The notes under the pieces were generated by a model. The model ran no database searches. It was not told the DNA's origin and worked only from the letters and a program-made list of their open reading frames with translations. A stretch of DNA of 64,000 bases from Heliocidaris tuberculata (Eukaryota > Echinodermata > Echinoidea > Camarodonta > Echinometridae), in contig CM046832.1 in assembly GCA_025618425.1 (NCBI GenBank), positions 18,571,608 to 18,635,607 on the forward strand, given 5' to 3'. Below are positions 44,301-52,599 of this stretch, piece by piece; position 1 is the first letter of the stretch, and each line of letters begins with the position of its first letter. The translations under genes were made by a program, and so were the position numbers.

Positions 44301-47142
44301 CAGAACTGTGAGATGGAGACGTTGAATTCCTCCACCTTACAAGCCAGGTACACACAGGTCAACCTGAAACAAAGTTTAAGATTCCAGTCAAGGTTCATTC
44401 ACTTTCAACAAAATGACAGAAATATCATTAAGTGGTTACCATTGTTATGTTTGTATGCACAAGGTCAAAATGAATGGAAACAACAAATATAATAGTTAGG
44501 CCCAGTCCAAGATTACTCTCTAGAAGAGAGAATTGCGGCACTGAATAGGTGTATAACAAGACTCTTAATGATCTCACGCAGCTAGATGATTGCTTATTGT
44601 TACTAGATCTACTTACTAATACAATGATGATTTAAGATTTTACTATAGATGATGATGAGATTGAAAACTTGTTAAAAAGACTGTTGAATTACTCCTGAAA
44701 TCTAAATAAATCAAACTAAATCATACACTGAAGATTTCAAAATCAATTCTGTAGCTTCTCATTTGATTCCATGCATTTTTGTTTCAAGAAATCTACAGTC
44801 ATAATAAGTGACCAGTACAAAGATAGGTATAGGTTTAGTAAGAAAACTAAACTAAGGCATAAATTTCTTTATCATATTTTTCGAAACGTACATGATGTAT
44901 TTGGGATAGTAGTCCATTGGTGTGTTGTAAATGTAGAACCTCTTGAAATAGGCACATGATGTTCCCTGAAGATGAAAGAGAAACAAACATTTCAGGCATT
45001 CCAACCTTTAAAAAAATAATGATGGAGAAGTGTAATGGCTCAGTGGTTGGAGAAGAGGTTTTTGGATGAGAAAGTCCTAGGTTCAAAACCAGTCAGTGTG
45101 CCAGCACCCTTCAGTAAGGCACTATTCCTAATCAAATAGTCTATTGGAGAGGACTCAAATTGTCTCCACCCCTTTACCTGAAACCACACGCTTGATTCCT
45201 AGACATACATCTAAAAAAAAAAAAAGATGTAGATAATCCATAAATTTTAGAACAAGACACATTACCGTATTTATCATTTCATTCTCACATTCAGGGGCGG
45301 CGCTACAAGGGGGGCAGAGGGGGCGACCACCCCCCCCCTATGATTTTTCAAGTAGTGAAAAAAGAAAAAAAAAGAAGAAAAGGAGGAAGAAAAGGGAAGA
45401 AAAGGAGGAAGAAAAGGGAAGAAAAGGGAAGAAAGAAGAAAGAGGAGTATTAAAAAGAGAGGTCTTAAACATATAACTCTATATTACCCCTGTTATTTAA
45501 TGGAGAAAAAATATGACGTCATCTTTAGGTCGTCTTGCCCCTCCTATCAAAATACCCTGGCGCCGCCCCTGCTCACATTTGTCAGCGTTTTGACTGGTCA
45601 AAGCTTTGTCACAAGTTATCTTGTTGAATGTCTCTTCCTATGCTCATTCACTTCCTGTGAGTTAATCAAAATCATTACAATACTCATCACCTTTGATAAG
45701 AAAATTCCTATGCCTGGGCACGAAACAATAAAAACTCTCAGTATAAAACAAAAATGTTACTATTCCTTAATTGTACATAGCTAATCCTAGGTAGGAAAGG
45801 TACCTGATAAATGTTGATGTATCCACAACAAAGGAATATCACAAGAGAGTACTTAGTAACTCAATCCATTCTCCTACTGAACTACACGGTGAAGTGTACC
45901 AGCAGTTGTTAGAAAACAGTATGCTACTTATAATTAAACCATATGGTTGAATATACAAGCATTTGCAATCTCATGTTCAATATTTGTGTACATATCACAT
46001 ATCTTAAATGTTAATCACCGAGTATGAATGTTTGTAAAAACATGTTAGCCAATATTGTTTATTTTTGAAGAATGTAATAAATTCATATGAGTTGATAAAC
46101 AGAGCCTACAGTTTAATAACTGACAGAGCTGTACTCTCCAAATCAAACAAACAAACAAACAATGAATGAACAAATTAATTGATGAACACATAAATTAATA
46201 ACTAAATAAATAAATGAATGGATAAATAAACAACAAATAATTAAGAAACAAATAAATAATTCATATTAATCTTTTATCACAGATGCCTATGAATTATTGC
46301 TTACCACTACAGCAGGAGGCACAGGAGGCTTAAACTTCTTACAGAAATCTCTGAGAAGAAACTCATAGGATTCACAAAGTGTCCTCTCTTCTCCTTCACT
46401 AAGGAAGAAAGTAGCTGGATCTTTACCCTACAAAAGAATAATATTCAAGCAATCATTAACAGCAATCACTCAACAGACAGTGCATACTGCACAACACCCA
46501 CAATAACATCCTACTTAGAAATTTAAAGTTCCATTGACCTAGGAAGGAACTCAAGGAAGAATGGTATTTTGATTCAGAATACCAATCAAGTTCAGTTGGT
46601 ATATATATTCCTCAAGATTCTTTAAAAATAGTTTATTACCAGAATGAATTAGGTAATACATTGCAACTTGCGTACAAAGATTGCTCTTGAGAAACAAGAG
46701 AAACCTCATGGACAGGTGGTCCCTTTATATGTTTCAATGATAAACACAATTAAAACACTGTTCTTGTGAAACAAATTATATGGTCCTTCTATAGTCTTTC
46801 TATACAGGTGGTCACTAAAGCAGCTTAGACTTTATATGAACTACTGATCTTCTAATTAGTAATGTGCCCTGAATTACGTTTCCTTGCCAATATCTCATCA
46901 AATATACTTAGAATAGCTTAAGCATTCTCAACAGAGAATTTGGGTTGTCTCTCAGCTGCTCTGAGATTTGTTGTCAGCTTGTCAGCTCTTGGCTATATAT
47001 GCTGCTCTGCTCGGCTAATATATACCTGAGATTTGGCTTGGTGCTCCTCCCTATATCTTCGGTTCGATACTGCCCGTTTCTCATTTAATTCTTCTTGGGA
47101 GGAAAATGTCCAATCTCTCAACTGAGTGCTAGCGTGATACAT
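23761..47142 (-). CDS. CCNH: Cyclin H, complete gene, ten coding exons
   Basis: Regulatory subunit that binds and activates CDK7; with MAT1 it forms the CDK-activating kinase and the kinase module of TFIIH, in the nucleus. I joined ten minus-strand exons, each with GT/AG sites and compatible phase, to 987 nt = 328 aa plus stop (human: 323 aa). The product starts [15 protein letters not shown], closely matching the vertebrate N-terminus, including a Ser at position 5. The first cyclin fold holds SCAYFKRFY and [16 protein letters not shown] (about residues 83-120), followed by the family signature [15 protein letters not shown] (about 159-173). The second fold holds [16 protein letters not shown]. 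The C-terminus is charged and helical, as in the family, but ends differently from vertebrates. Introns are 0.5-9.1 kb. Identity is very secure; the last, 42-nt exon is the least certain part. Confidence 0.93.
23994..24500. repeat. Tandem duplication, unit about 240 bp
   Basis: Two diverged direct copies starting AATTATAAGCTGAATAAAAA near 23994 and 24233; each continues through GATTTTAGTTCCTGAA and AGTACTAAATAAAAGA. Confidence 0.75.
24934..25304. mobile_element. MITE family C, copy 1 (inverted relative to copies 2 and 3)
   Basis: About 370 bp, ends TTAAAGGGTACCAACCACC and GGTGATTGGTACCCTTTAA. It holds a perfect 12-bp GC-rich stem, GCTCGCGCGGAA and TTCCGCGCGAGC, separated by a 19-base loop (25069-25111). 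Confidence 0.8.
28510..28665. mobile_element. Short MITE, GTTTCATAAAACT type
   Basis: 156 bp. GGGCCCCCGTTTCATAAAAC at the left and GTTTTATGAAACAGGGCTC at the right form the TIR; no ORF. Confidence 0.7.
29581..30174. mobile_element. MITE family B, copy 3
   Basis: Ends TTAAAGGGCAATCCAACCTT and AAGGTTGGATTTCCCTTTAA. Inverted in orientation relative to the copy at 7958-8538. Non-coding. Confidence 0.82.
31283..31628. mobile_element. TIR element, TTCGTAAAGTTACGCATGAC type
   Basis: Left end GGGTGTTTCATAAAGCTGTT and right end AACAGCTTTATGAAGCACCC. Multiple internal CGTAAAGTTAC / GTAACTTTACG words extend the inverted repeat. Confidence 0.72.
31847..31994. mobile_element. Short MITE, GGTTTAACTTAAACTCC type
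   Basis: 148 bp with left arm ATTCTGAACTCCGGTTTAAC and right arm closing GTTAAACCTGTGTTCAGAAT; both contain TTAAACTCCAGTCT or its inverse. Confidence 0.72.
32281..32328. repeat. (AT)n microsatellite
   Basis: About 48 bp of alternating AT in CCNH intron 9. Confidence 0.95.
32917..32992 (-). CDS. CCNH: CCNH coding exon 9
   Basis: 76 nt encoding the charged stretch [20 protein letters not shown] and VHDAE. CACCAG acceptor and GTAAGG donor. It lies just left of the large tandem-repeat complex in intron 8 (32993-37445). Confidence 0.88.
33655..33892. repeat. 119-bp perfect or near-perfect tandem duplication
   Basis: Copies at 33655-33773 and 33774-33892, each with ATTACGCAATGCGTAAT and GTCCCCGCCGGAAGTGC. 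The near identity implies a recent duplication. The GTCCCCGCC motif mirrors the GGCGGGGAC at the far end of the composite element, so this is read as its duplicated 5' terminus. Confidence 0.85.
34001..35140. repeat. 147-bp tandem repeat, array 1 (8 units)
   Basis: The anchor word CCCAGCCCTA recurs at 34074, 34221, 34368, 34515, 34662, 34809, 34956 and 35103, exactly 147 bp apart each time. Units differ by only a few substitutions. Each unit starts with an AT-rich part (TTTTGAATAAATTTGCATAA) and has a GC-richer centre (GGAAGCCCCCACCCAGCC). Confidence 0.97.
35378..36813. repeat. 147-bp tandem repeat, array 2 (10 units)
   Basis: The same anchor recurs at 35451, 35598, 35745, 35892, 36040, 36187, 36334, 36482, 36629 and 36776; spacing is 147 bp, or 148 where one extra T is present. 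Units at 35892-36333 and 36334-36775 share the same variant pattern, showing duplication of a three-unit block. Confidence 0.97.
37446..37557 (-). CDS. CCNH: CCNH coding exon 8
   Basis: 112 nt encoding [20 protein letters not shown] followed by [16 protein letters not shown], parallel to the vertebrate RNLVKKY...LKQKLERC segment. The donor is read as GTGAGT (37440-37445); the overlapping alternative, two bases earlier, would break the frame with exon 9. Confidence 0.9.
37729..38084. mobile_element. MITE family C, copy 2
   Basis: Ends TTAAAGGGTACCAATCACC and TTGGTACACTTTAA, in CCNH intron 7. The GC-rich stem of copy 1 has decayed here (GCTCGCACGGAACC region). The overlapping ORF (37683-37985) is not a gene. 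Confidence 0.8.
39255..39528 (-). repeat. tRNA-derived SINE with (ATT)n tail
   Basis: On the minus strand: A box TTGGCTCAGTCAGTAGAGC, B box GGGTTCGAACCC, a body of about 190 bp, and an ATT-repeat tail (39258-39279 on the plus strand). Inserted directly beside MITE C copy 3 in CCNH intron 7. Confidence 0.75.
39529..39904. mobile_element. MITE family C, copy 3
   Basis: TTAAAGGGTACCAATCACC to TTGGTACACTTTAA. Retains the GCTCGCACGGAAC / GTTCCGCGCGAGC hairpin near its centre (39727-39768). Same orientation as copy 2. Confidence 0.82.
40200..40273 (-). CDS. CCNH: CCNH coding exon 7
   Basis: 74 nt encoding [20 protein letters not shown] and NTIK; completes the split Lys codon and leaves one base. 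TTTTGCAG acceptor, GTAAGC donor. Confidence 0.9.
40824..41160. mobile_element. Dispersed 330-bp repeat, copy 2, with short TIR
   Basis: GCCAGTTCATGGTTATAGTC at the left and GCTAACCGTGAACTGG at the right are imperfect inverses. Matches 21971-22290. In CCNH intron 6. Confidence 0.6.
41189..41244 (-). CDS. CCNH: CCNH coding exon 6
   Basis: 56 nt encoding [18 protein letters not shown] plus two bases of a Lys codon. It continues the SPSQ-IAL motif of exon 5. CTGTAG acceptor and GTAAGA donor. Confidence 0.92.
41245..43543. other. CCNH intron 5 (2.3 kb)
   Basis: Non-coding. Carries the diverged MITE at 42540-43087; the rest is AT-rich with nothing recognised. Confidence 0.6.
42540..43087. mobile_element. 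Diverged relative of MITE family B
   Basis: Ends AAGGAGAAAATCCACCCTGA and CAGGGTGGACTTTCCCTCT. It shares with family B the arm words GAAAGTTTGA, AAAATC-GA and AAGAAAGTTAT, but the outer TIR and the centre (GAGCTCCTCTCC / GGAGAGGAGCTC) differ. Confidence 0.7.
43544..43651 (-). CDS. CCNH: CCNH coding exon 5
   Basis: 36 codons, phase 0 at both ends. Encodes [19 protein letters not shown], then [17 protein letters not shown], matching the start of the second cyclin fold of vertebrate cyclin H. GACAG acceptor, GTATTA donor. Confidence 0.94.
44159..44363 (-). CDS. CCNH: CCNH coding exon 4
   Basis: 205 nt encoding 68 whole codons from [13 protein letters not shown] to EGLFIDLK, with TTTCAG acceptor and GTACAG donor. 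It holds the most diagnostic stretch of the family: [10 protein letters not shown], the [15 protein letters not shown] segment and the FIDLK end of the first cyclin fold. This exon alone identifies the gene. Confidence 0.96.
44892..44965 (-). CDS. CCNH: CCNH coding exon 3
   Basis: 74 nt, phase 0 to phase 2, encoding [20 protein letters not shown] and then PKYIM, whose Met codon is split across the intron. TTCAG acceptor and GTACGT donor. This is the start of the cyclin box. Confidence 0.93.
45024..45224 (+). repeat. tRNA-derived SINE with poly-A tail
   Basis: Head with GTAATGGCTCAGTGG (A box region) and GGTTCAAAACC (B box), body with CAGTAAGGCACTATTCCTAA, and an A run at 45212-45224. In CCNH intron 2, antisense to the gene. 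Confidence 0.65.
45292..45571. mobile_element. hAT-type MITE with perfect 8-bp target-site duplication
   Basis: 280 bp, TIR CAGGGGCGGCGC / GCGCCGCCCCTG, flanked on both sides by CTCACATT (45284-45291 and 45572-45579). The interior is a GGGGGC tract, a purine-rich GAAAAGGAGGAA stretch and a short unique part. The 8-bp duplication and CAGGGG start fit the hAT superfamily. In CCNH intron 2. Confidence 0.9.
46305..46427 (-). CDS. CCNH: CCNH coding exon 2
   Basis: 41 codons, phase 0 at both ends, with TTTTGTAG acceptor and GTAAG donor. It encodes [20 protein letters not shown] and the helix [21 protein letters not shown] that leads into the first cyclin fold; vertebrate cyclin H has the comparable stretch around its CKYYEKRLLEFC segment. 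Confidence 0.92.
47026..47142 (-). CDS. CCNH: CCNH coding exon 1
   Basis: Encodes residues 1-39, from MYHAS to HQAKSQ, and ends phase 0 at a GTATAT donor. An in-frame ATG lies further upstream (47208), but homology with other cyclin H proteins places the start at MYH. A polypyrimidine tract and AG at 47173-47174 look like a 3' splice site just upstream, so a 5' UTR intron is likely and the transcript probably has an extra non-coding first exon. Confidence 0.92.
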
Positions 47143-47224
47143 CTTGACTGAAACACGAACATCAATCTGAATCTGGAATAGAGAGAAACCATGGAAAATA
47201 AAGCTCATGAAAATATAAGAGAGA

Positions 47225-47420
47225 TGTTACTGTAAAAGTGGAAATTTTCACGCGAGTAATTTTTCGCGCTCGGCAGAGTAAGGTGAATTTCACGTGCTCA
47301 ATCTGCCAAAGAATAAACAAACAAAAATATTTGCATGTTTTTATTTTTGCGCACTTTTCATGTTGTGCCAAAAATGCGCAAAAATTTCCACACCGCAAAA
47401 CATTCCACGTTTACAGTAAC
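47225..47420. mobile_element. MITE just upstream of the CCNH start codon
   Basis: 196 bp with ends GTTACTGTAAAAGTGGAAAT and CCACGTTTACAGTAAC. Inner words TTTTCGCG/GCGCAAAA continue the inverted repeat. It begins only 83 bp 5' of the ATG, so it lies in the promoter, 5' UTR or a 5' UTR intron. Confidence 0.75.
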
Positions 47421-47693
47421 ACATTTTGAAGATGGAAAAACTTACATCCATATGAAACTACATTGGCCTACCAGTGCATTTATAAGACAAAGCACATGTA
47501 CCTGTGATGCAAATAAATATTTTGGACTGTCCAGTACAAGTGAAAAAAAAACAAACCTTTCTGAACCAGTTACACTGCAACTTGAGGTTTTTTAAACACT
47601 TGCAACAACACTCAAATTCATAACAAACCTGAACAAAATATACAAATGGATGAATGGTACATAAATTATCTTCATGCTGCACTCTTATTCTTA

Positions 47694-48291
47694 TAAAGGA
47701 AATCCAACTTTAAGTCAATGCCAAGTTGTTGTGAAAGAAAGCAGAAAACCCAGAGCAGCAGATTGGTGAAAGCTTTTAACAAAATCGGACAAGCGATAAG
47801 AAAGTCATGAATATTTTAAAGTTGTAATTACTATACTAGGAATTCCCAATTGGCCGAATCAGTAATGACACTGTGGACAACTCTCTCCCATTTGCTCCAA
47901 CATACAAGATGACAACACTGTCAATATTTCAAAATGTATCACTCAGTAGGATCTTTTTCTGTTTGGAGGACTTATAACAAGATATTATGCTATCAGGATC
48001 TTTAATATATTTTGAGTACTGCCTGAAGAACTACATTGCCCCCATGAAAAAAGGCACTTAGGAGATAACATTTTTGTGTACAGCAAACAAGAGTGTTGAT
48101 CGTGAATGTCACAATCGATTCACCAAATTGCCCATTTGAGATTCATATAGATTTAGTGATCTCACTTTTTAAACATTCATGACTTTCTTATTCTTTGTCT
48201 GATTTCTTTCAAACTATCATCAAAATTCTTCATCTCTTATTATTCTGCTTTCACACGAATCAAATAATTACAAAGGTTGGATTGCCCTTTA
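47694..48291. mobile_element. MITE family B, copy 4
   Basis: Ends TAAAGGAAATCCAACTTTAA and CAAAGGTTGGATTGCCCTTTA. More diverged than copies 2 and 3. Upstream of CCNH. Confidence 0.78.
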
Positions 48292-51200
48292 CCTAACCTA
48301 CACTTACAGATCCAGACTACATAGTTTGTTTAGGAATAGCATAGAAAATCTTCAGCAGTAGCTGATCTCCCTGGAGTCAAGTACATCTACATTTGTAAGT
48401 TTAGACCAAAAGCTTTAGTCTCTTGTATCGACGGTTGTTCCAATAGAATGATCTCCTATATGTATGTCCGTACTGACCGCCTCCACATAAAGAACTCCTC
48501 ATACATGCCAATGCCATACCATAACTGCAGAAGGTTATTTCTGTCTAGTCCAACTTCTAAGTTATGCCATGACTAATACTAGCACAACACTGAATTTCAT
48601 CTTCTACTGTTCTAGTAATCAAGAACTAAGGGTCTGAATTTAAAGGGCATAATGGGCCTATGGCTATGCAGCCTATCCACCCATTCATATGCAAGGTTAT
48701 TATAAATAACCTCGCACTCCATACCTTCATACCACAGAGAATTGCTTCCCATAAATAGTGTATAATCTCCAGCAAATGTGTGTTTTGAAGGAGCAAGATG
48801 ACCTGACGAAACTTTTGCTTAAGGTGGTAAAGATCCTATTGAAGAATTTAGCATGAAATCAGCTTTTCTATCATACTGAAATGTAGAAGGAAGCATTTTC
48901 TCAAAATCTTGCCTATTAATATTTAGCGTTTTCACCTCTTCCATTTATAGTGATCCATGAGAGCAGCCTATCTATAGTATCATGATATCCAGGAAAACCT
49001 AGGGATACCTAGGGAAGATACTGAATACAGGCACTACACCTATGTATTCAGTTCCAAGTTTTTCTTCCTTTTCACGATGGCTGGATTGTTCCTGGTGCAG
49101 GCGATTCATAATTGTACTTAATGGGTTCATTCTTCCAGCACCTATCCAAAGCTAGTTCAAAACTGTGCATACTCGGGCAGTAATGGTGGTGGTGTGAAAA
49201 TTATTCCAGGGCTTATGTATTTGTACATAAATAGAATTTTTATATCTGAGTTTTGGTCCTAGGAATAAACAATTTTTTACTATGTCCTCTTGTGTGATCT
49301 CCGGGCCATGTCGATACCGCCCGAGTCCTATCAGGCAACCAGGATCTGGACATAGAGGCATCACTACCTGTGTCCAGAACTCAACCTTAAGTAAGCAATA
49401 CAAGATTTGGTATTACATCAGAATCATATTTATCAACAAGAGAAATGCCCAGGGCAGTCTTGCCTGCATCATGCAATTTTCATTTGGTGAAAAATCAAAG
49501 ACTTTGGGGTACTTAAGGGGTGCTGCCCCTGAGCCCCCCCCCCCCCAAAAAAAAAGCATGTATAGACTTTCTATGTTTCTTAAGGTGGGGGCTCCACACA
49601 GCATGAGTGTACTCTATTTGGGGGCGAACAAGCGATTTGTACAAAAGTGAAAAATTACCCTTATCTAAATTACAAAGTCAAAGATTATCAGCACTCCCAA
49701 ATCTCTCTCAGATGACACTTTCATTGTAATAATAAGATGCTTTGAACGTTTTACACTGACTATGTATTAAAAATATTCATATAAACTTAGAAGTTTAAAC
49801 ACGTATATATATATCAAAGTATTCATTAAAAAAATCGCTGATACAAGTTATGTTTACACTGATATGGGTCTGAAAACCACAGAATATGCCGTTGACTGTG
49901 GCTGGCCTGCGGCATCAGATTACGGTTCCCTAGTCAGATTTTAGTTTACCAAAGAAATCTTAATAGAAACCATTTACTATGATCGTTTAATTATTTGTTT
50001 TCACACAAAAAGCACTCGTCATTATTATATTATAAGAAATAAAATGTGATTTTCAAGTTCATTATGGTAGCACATCATTTTTCATGCTAATCGGTCAGAT
50101 ATCGTGAAATAGCTTTGCCATAAGAAGTTAAGAGACTAACTAAATTCATTTTAATATAAACCATACCTAGCAATAGTTATGAATTTTTTTTTTTCTAGAT
50201 TATAATTCATTTTAATATAAACCATACCTAGCAATAGTTATGAATTTATCTTTTTTTTCCTAGATTATAATACTTCGCATTGCTCATCAGTAGGCTTGTA
50301 TTTTTTTCTTGCCCATTGTTCACTTCTCAATAGTATATTTTTTTCAGTTTCCCATAAGGGAATTAATTTTACAAGTTTTGGTTTAACTTTTTTTTTTCAT
50401 CCCATCACAGTTTGATATAGGCCTATCACTTTATCATCTATTATCGTTTCATTTTTATTTGGGTTTTCATATTTTTTAATGATTTGAAAAATTTCATATT
50501 GAATAACCTCAATCAAACTGTTTTGTATTTTTCCATTAGAATATGGAAAGAGTGCTTCCCATTATTAGAAATCTGCAGCCTCCACCTGGATCTCTTGTTC
50601 TCTAAGATGTATCCAGATTTTTACTTGCACAGCGCACTCTCTTTTTATTGTAAAATAGAGATCTTCACTATGACACCTCTTCACGACATATTGCTTAGTT
50701 CATCCCAGTTTAGCTTCTTGGAGCTGCAAGAGGGATTATTTCATCAAGTATCAAGTATAGAATTAGATCAGTGGAGATGAGCCTTGAATAGAAACACTGC
50801 TGATTTTCATATAATTTTCATAATTTAAACATGAAAAATTCCAGTTTAAGGGAATGTGTAGAAAGATAATTTTGAAGGAGTTGTAATAGTATGTAGCATC
50901 CCTTTTTCCCAACCATAATCTACCGATAAATGACATGTGATGTCACTGCACGTCGACAAAAAAAAAAATGACATGGTTCGAGGCGTTATAAGTTCTTGTC
51001 TCGCTAGTTGTCGTTGATGTTAGCTAAGATGGTTCTTCTTCTTCTTCCGTTGAGTACAGTCCTCTTTGCAGAGTATAGTCGTACTTGAATGTTGAGGCCG
51101 CAATCACAAGAACACATGACATTGAGTGCAGTGAAAAAGAACTAAGCTACAGTGCAAGTAAAAAGATGCGTCTCAACTGGAGAGCTAACGGAGGGTGAGT

Positions 51201-51323
51201 GGTGCAAGGCGGCTTCAGAAAGACTCAGTAGACAAAGCCGAAACCACTGTTGCAGGCCACTCTCAATTATGCGAGGTTATTGGAGATTATTGCAGGCAGG
51301 ACATTCCACAAGCACATACTGTA
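48292..51323. other. Non-coding stretch upstream of CCNH
   Basis: No gene supported. Includes a roughly 65-bp tandem duplication (50145-50272, built on CATTTTAATATAAACCATAC) and a poly-C/poly-A stretch at 49537-49556. A short minus-strand frame near 49260-49400 has a CPDPG string but no full domain. Confidence 0.45.
50145..50272. repeat. Tandem duplication, unit about 60-65 bp
   Basis: Two copies of AATTCATTTTAATATAAACC followed by ATACCTAGCAATAGTTATG and a T-rich stretch ending CTAGATTATAAT. Confidence 0.9.
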
Positions 51324-51995
51324 CTATCTGTAGCACTGGGGAAGAAGCTGTGCTGGTACTTGGTAGGAAAGGATTCTGCAGTGTTGTTGTTTGAATTGTA
51401 GTTGATGTCCCCTGGTTGAGTCAGAAGAAGGGTACAAGAAAGGCGGCGCAGCTGGAATGGCGATTAGTCCATTGATGATTTTGTACAGCATGATAATCTT
51501 GCTGTGAGCTCGTCGTTCATGGAGAGACTGCCACTGTAGATCTTTCAGCATTTGTGCGACACTGCTCTGTTGGTTGTAGTCAGCCTTCACAAATATGGCT
51601 CCACGCTGCTGGACCACTTAGCGGACAACTAGCGAACTAGCGCTGAATTAGTCAAGAAATTAGACAAATGACGGTTCGAGAAACAGGCCCATGATCACTA
51701 ACTCCAGTCCAAGGAGCTCCAAGTCTAATGCCGTTGGAGCTCCCTGGACTCTGGAGTAACAGGATCACAGGTCATACTACACACAAATGGTCTTGTCAGA
51801 GCAGACTGGGGGTTATCTCCAATAACCTCGCATAAGTGTGAGTGGGGGGTTACCAATGTAGAGAACACTACATTTTTTATGGTTGAATCTTAGTAGACAG
51901 AAATAACCGTCTGTTAATGTTATGGGGGCATTTATCAAAACTGACATTGTACCTTGTACCTGTTGTAGATAGATGATGTCCCTGAAGACCTCCAC
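51324..51995 (-). pseudogene. Fragment of a non-LTR retrotransposon reverse transcriptase
   Basis: The minus-strand frame 51617-51324 contains VQQRGAIFVKADYNQQSSV, LKDLQWQSLHERRAHSK and IIMLYKIINGLI, the standard C-terminal pattern of CR1/jockey-like ORF2 proteins. A second piece (51995-51813) has LRFNHKKCSVLYIGN, like the segment after the catalytic box. The pieces are separated by stops and a deletion, so this is a dead, truncated copy. Confidence 0.75.
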
Positions 51996-52409
51996 CAGGA
52001 AGTTAACTCAGGGCTCACTCACGGGACCATCACTATATGGGGCTGTGTCAATTTCAGCCTGTCACGACCTCTAAGTTGAAGAGGTAAAAACACCAATATA
52101 ATCGGCAAAATTTTGAGAAAATACTTCTTAAGTTCTACATTTTAGAATGATAGACTATCTAATTTCATGCCAGATCCTTCGATAGGATCTTTATCATCTT
52201 GATCAAGTGAAATTTTCAGGCTGTTTTTGGTTGGTGATCTTGCTCCTCTGCCGCACACATATGTGCAAGATATCACACACTTGCTATGGGAGGCAATTGC
52301 TCACGGTATGAATTGAAGGTACAGGGTGCGAGGTTATCTGTCAACTTTGGGGAACTGCTTGGAGGGAGATTTGTGATTTTTTTTCTCTCGCCTGCCCTCC
52401 AATTTTTTA

Positions 52410-52580
52410 GGTCTCTTTTGAAGTCCAAAAATCTCTGACAAGCAAAAAAAAAAAAGGTCCTCAGCATTTTGGGGTCTCTTTTGAAGTCCAAAAATCTCTG
52501 ACAAGCAAAAAAAAAAAAAAAAAAGGTCCTCATCATTTTGGGGTCACTTTTGAAGTCCAAAAATCTCTGACAAGCTATCA
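52410..52580. repeat. Short tandem repeat, three units of 63-69 bp
   Basis: Unit core GAAGTCCAAAAATCTCTGAC recurs at about 52420, 52483 and 52552; units differ in the length of an A run. The surrounding element (52330-52760) shares the phrase CTGCTTGGAGGGAGAT with 16447-16465. Confidence 0.85.
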
Positions 52581-52599
52581 TTTTACACGTTTGGAGGGA

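Noticed and set aside
49260..49403. Minus-strand frame with MPLCPDPG and GRYRHGPEI, faintly like a sushi/CCP domain
   Set aside because: Only a partial resemblance, lacking the later Cys and Trp residues and any clear splice context; too weak to call.
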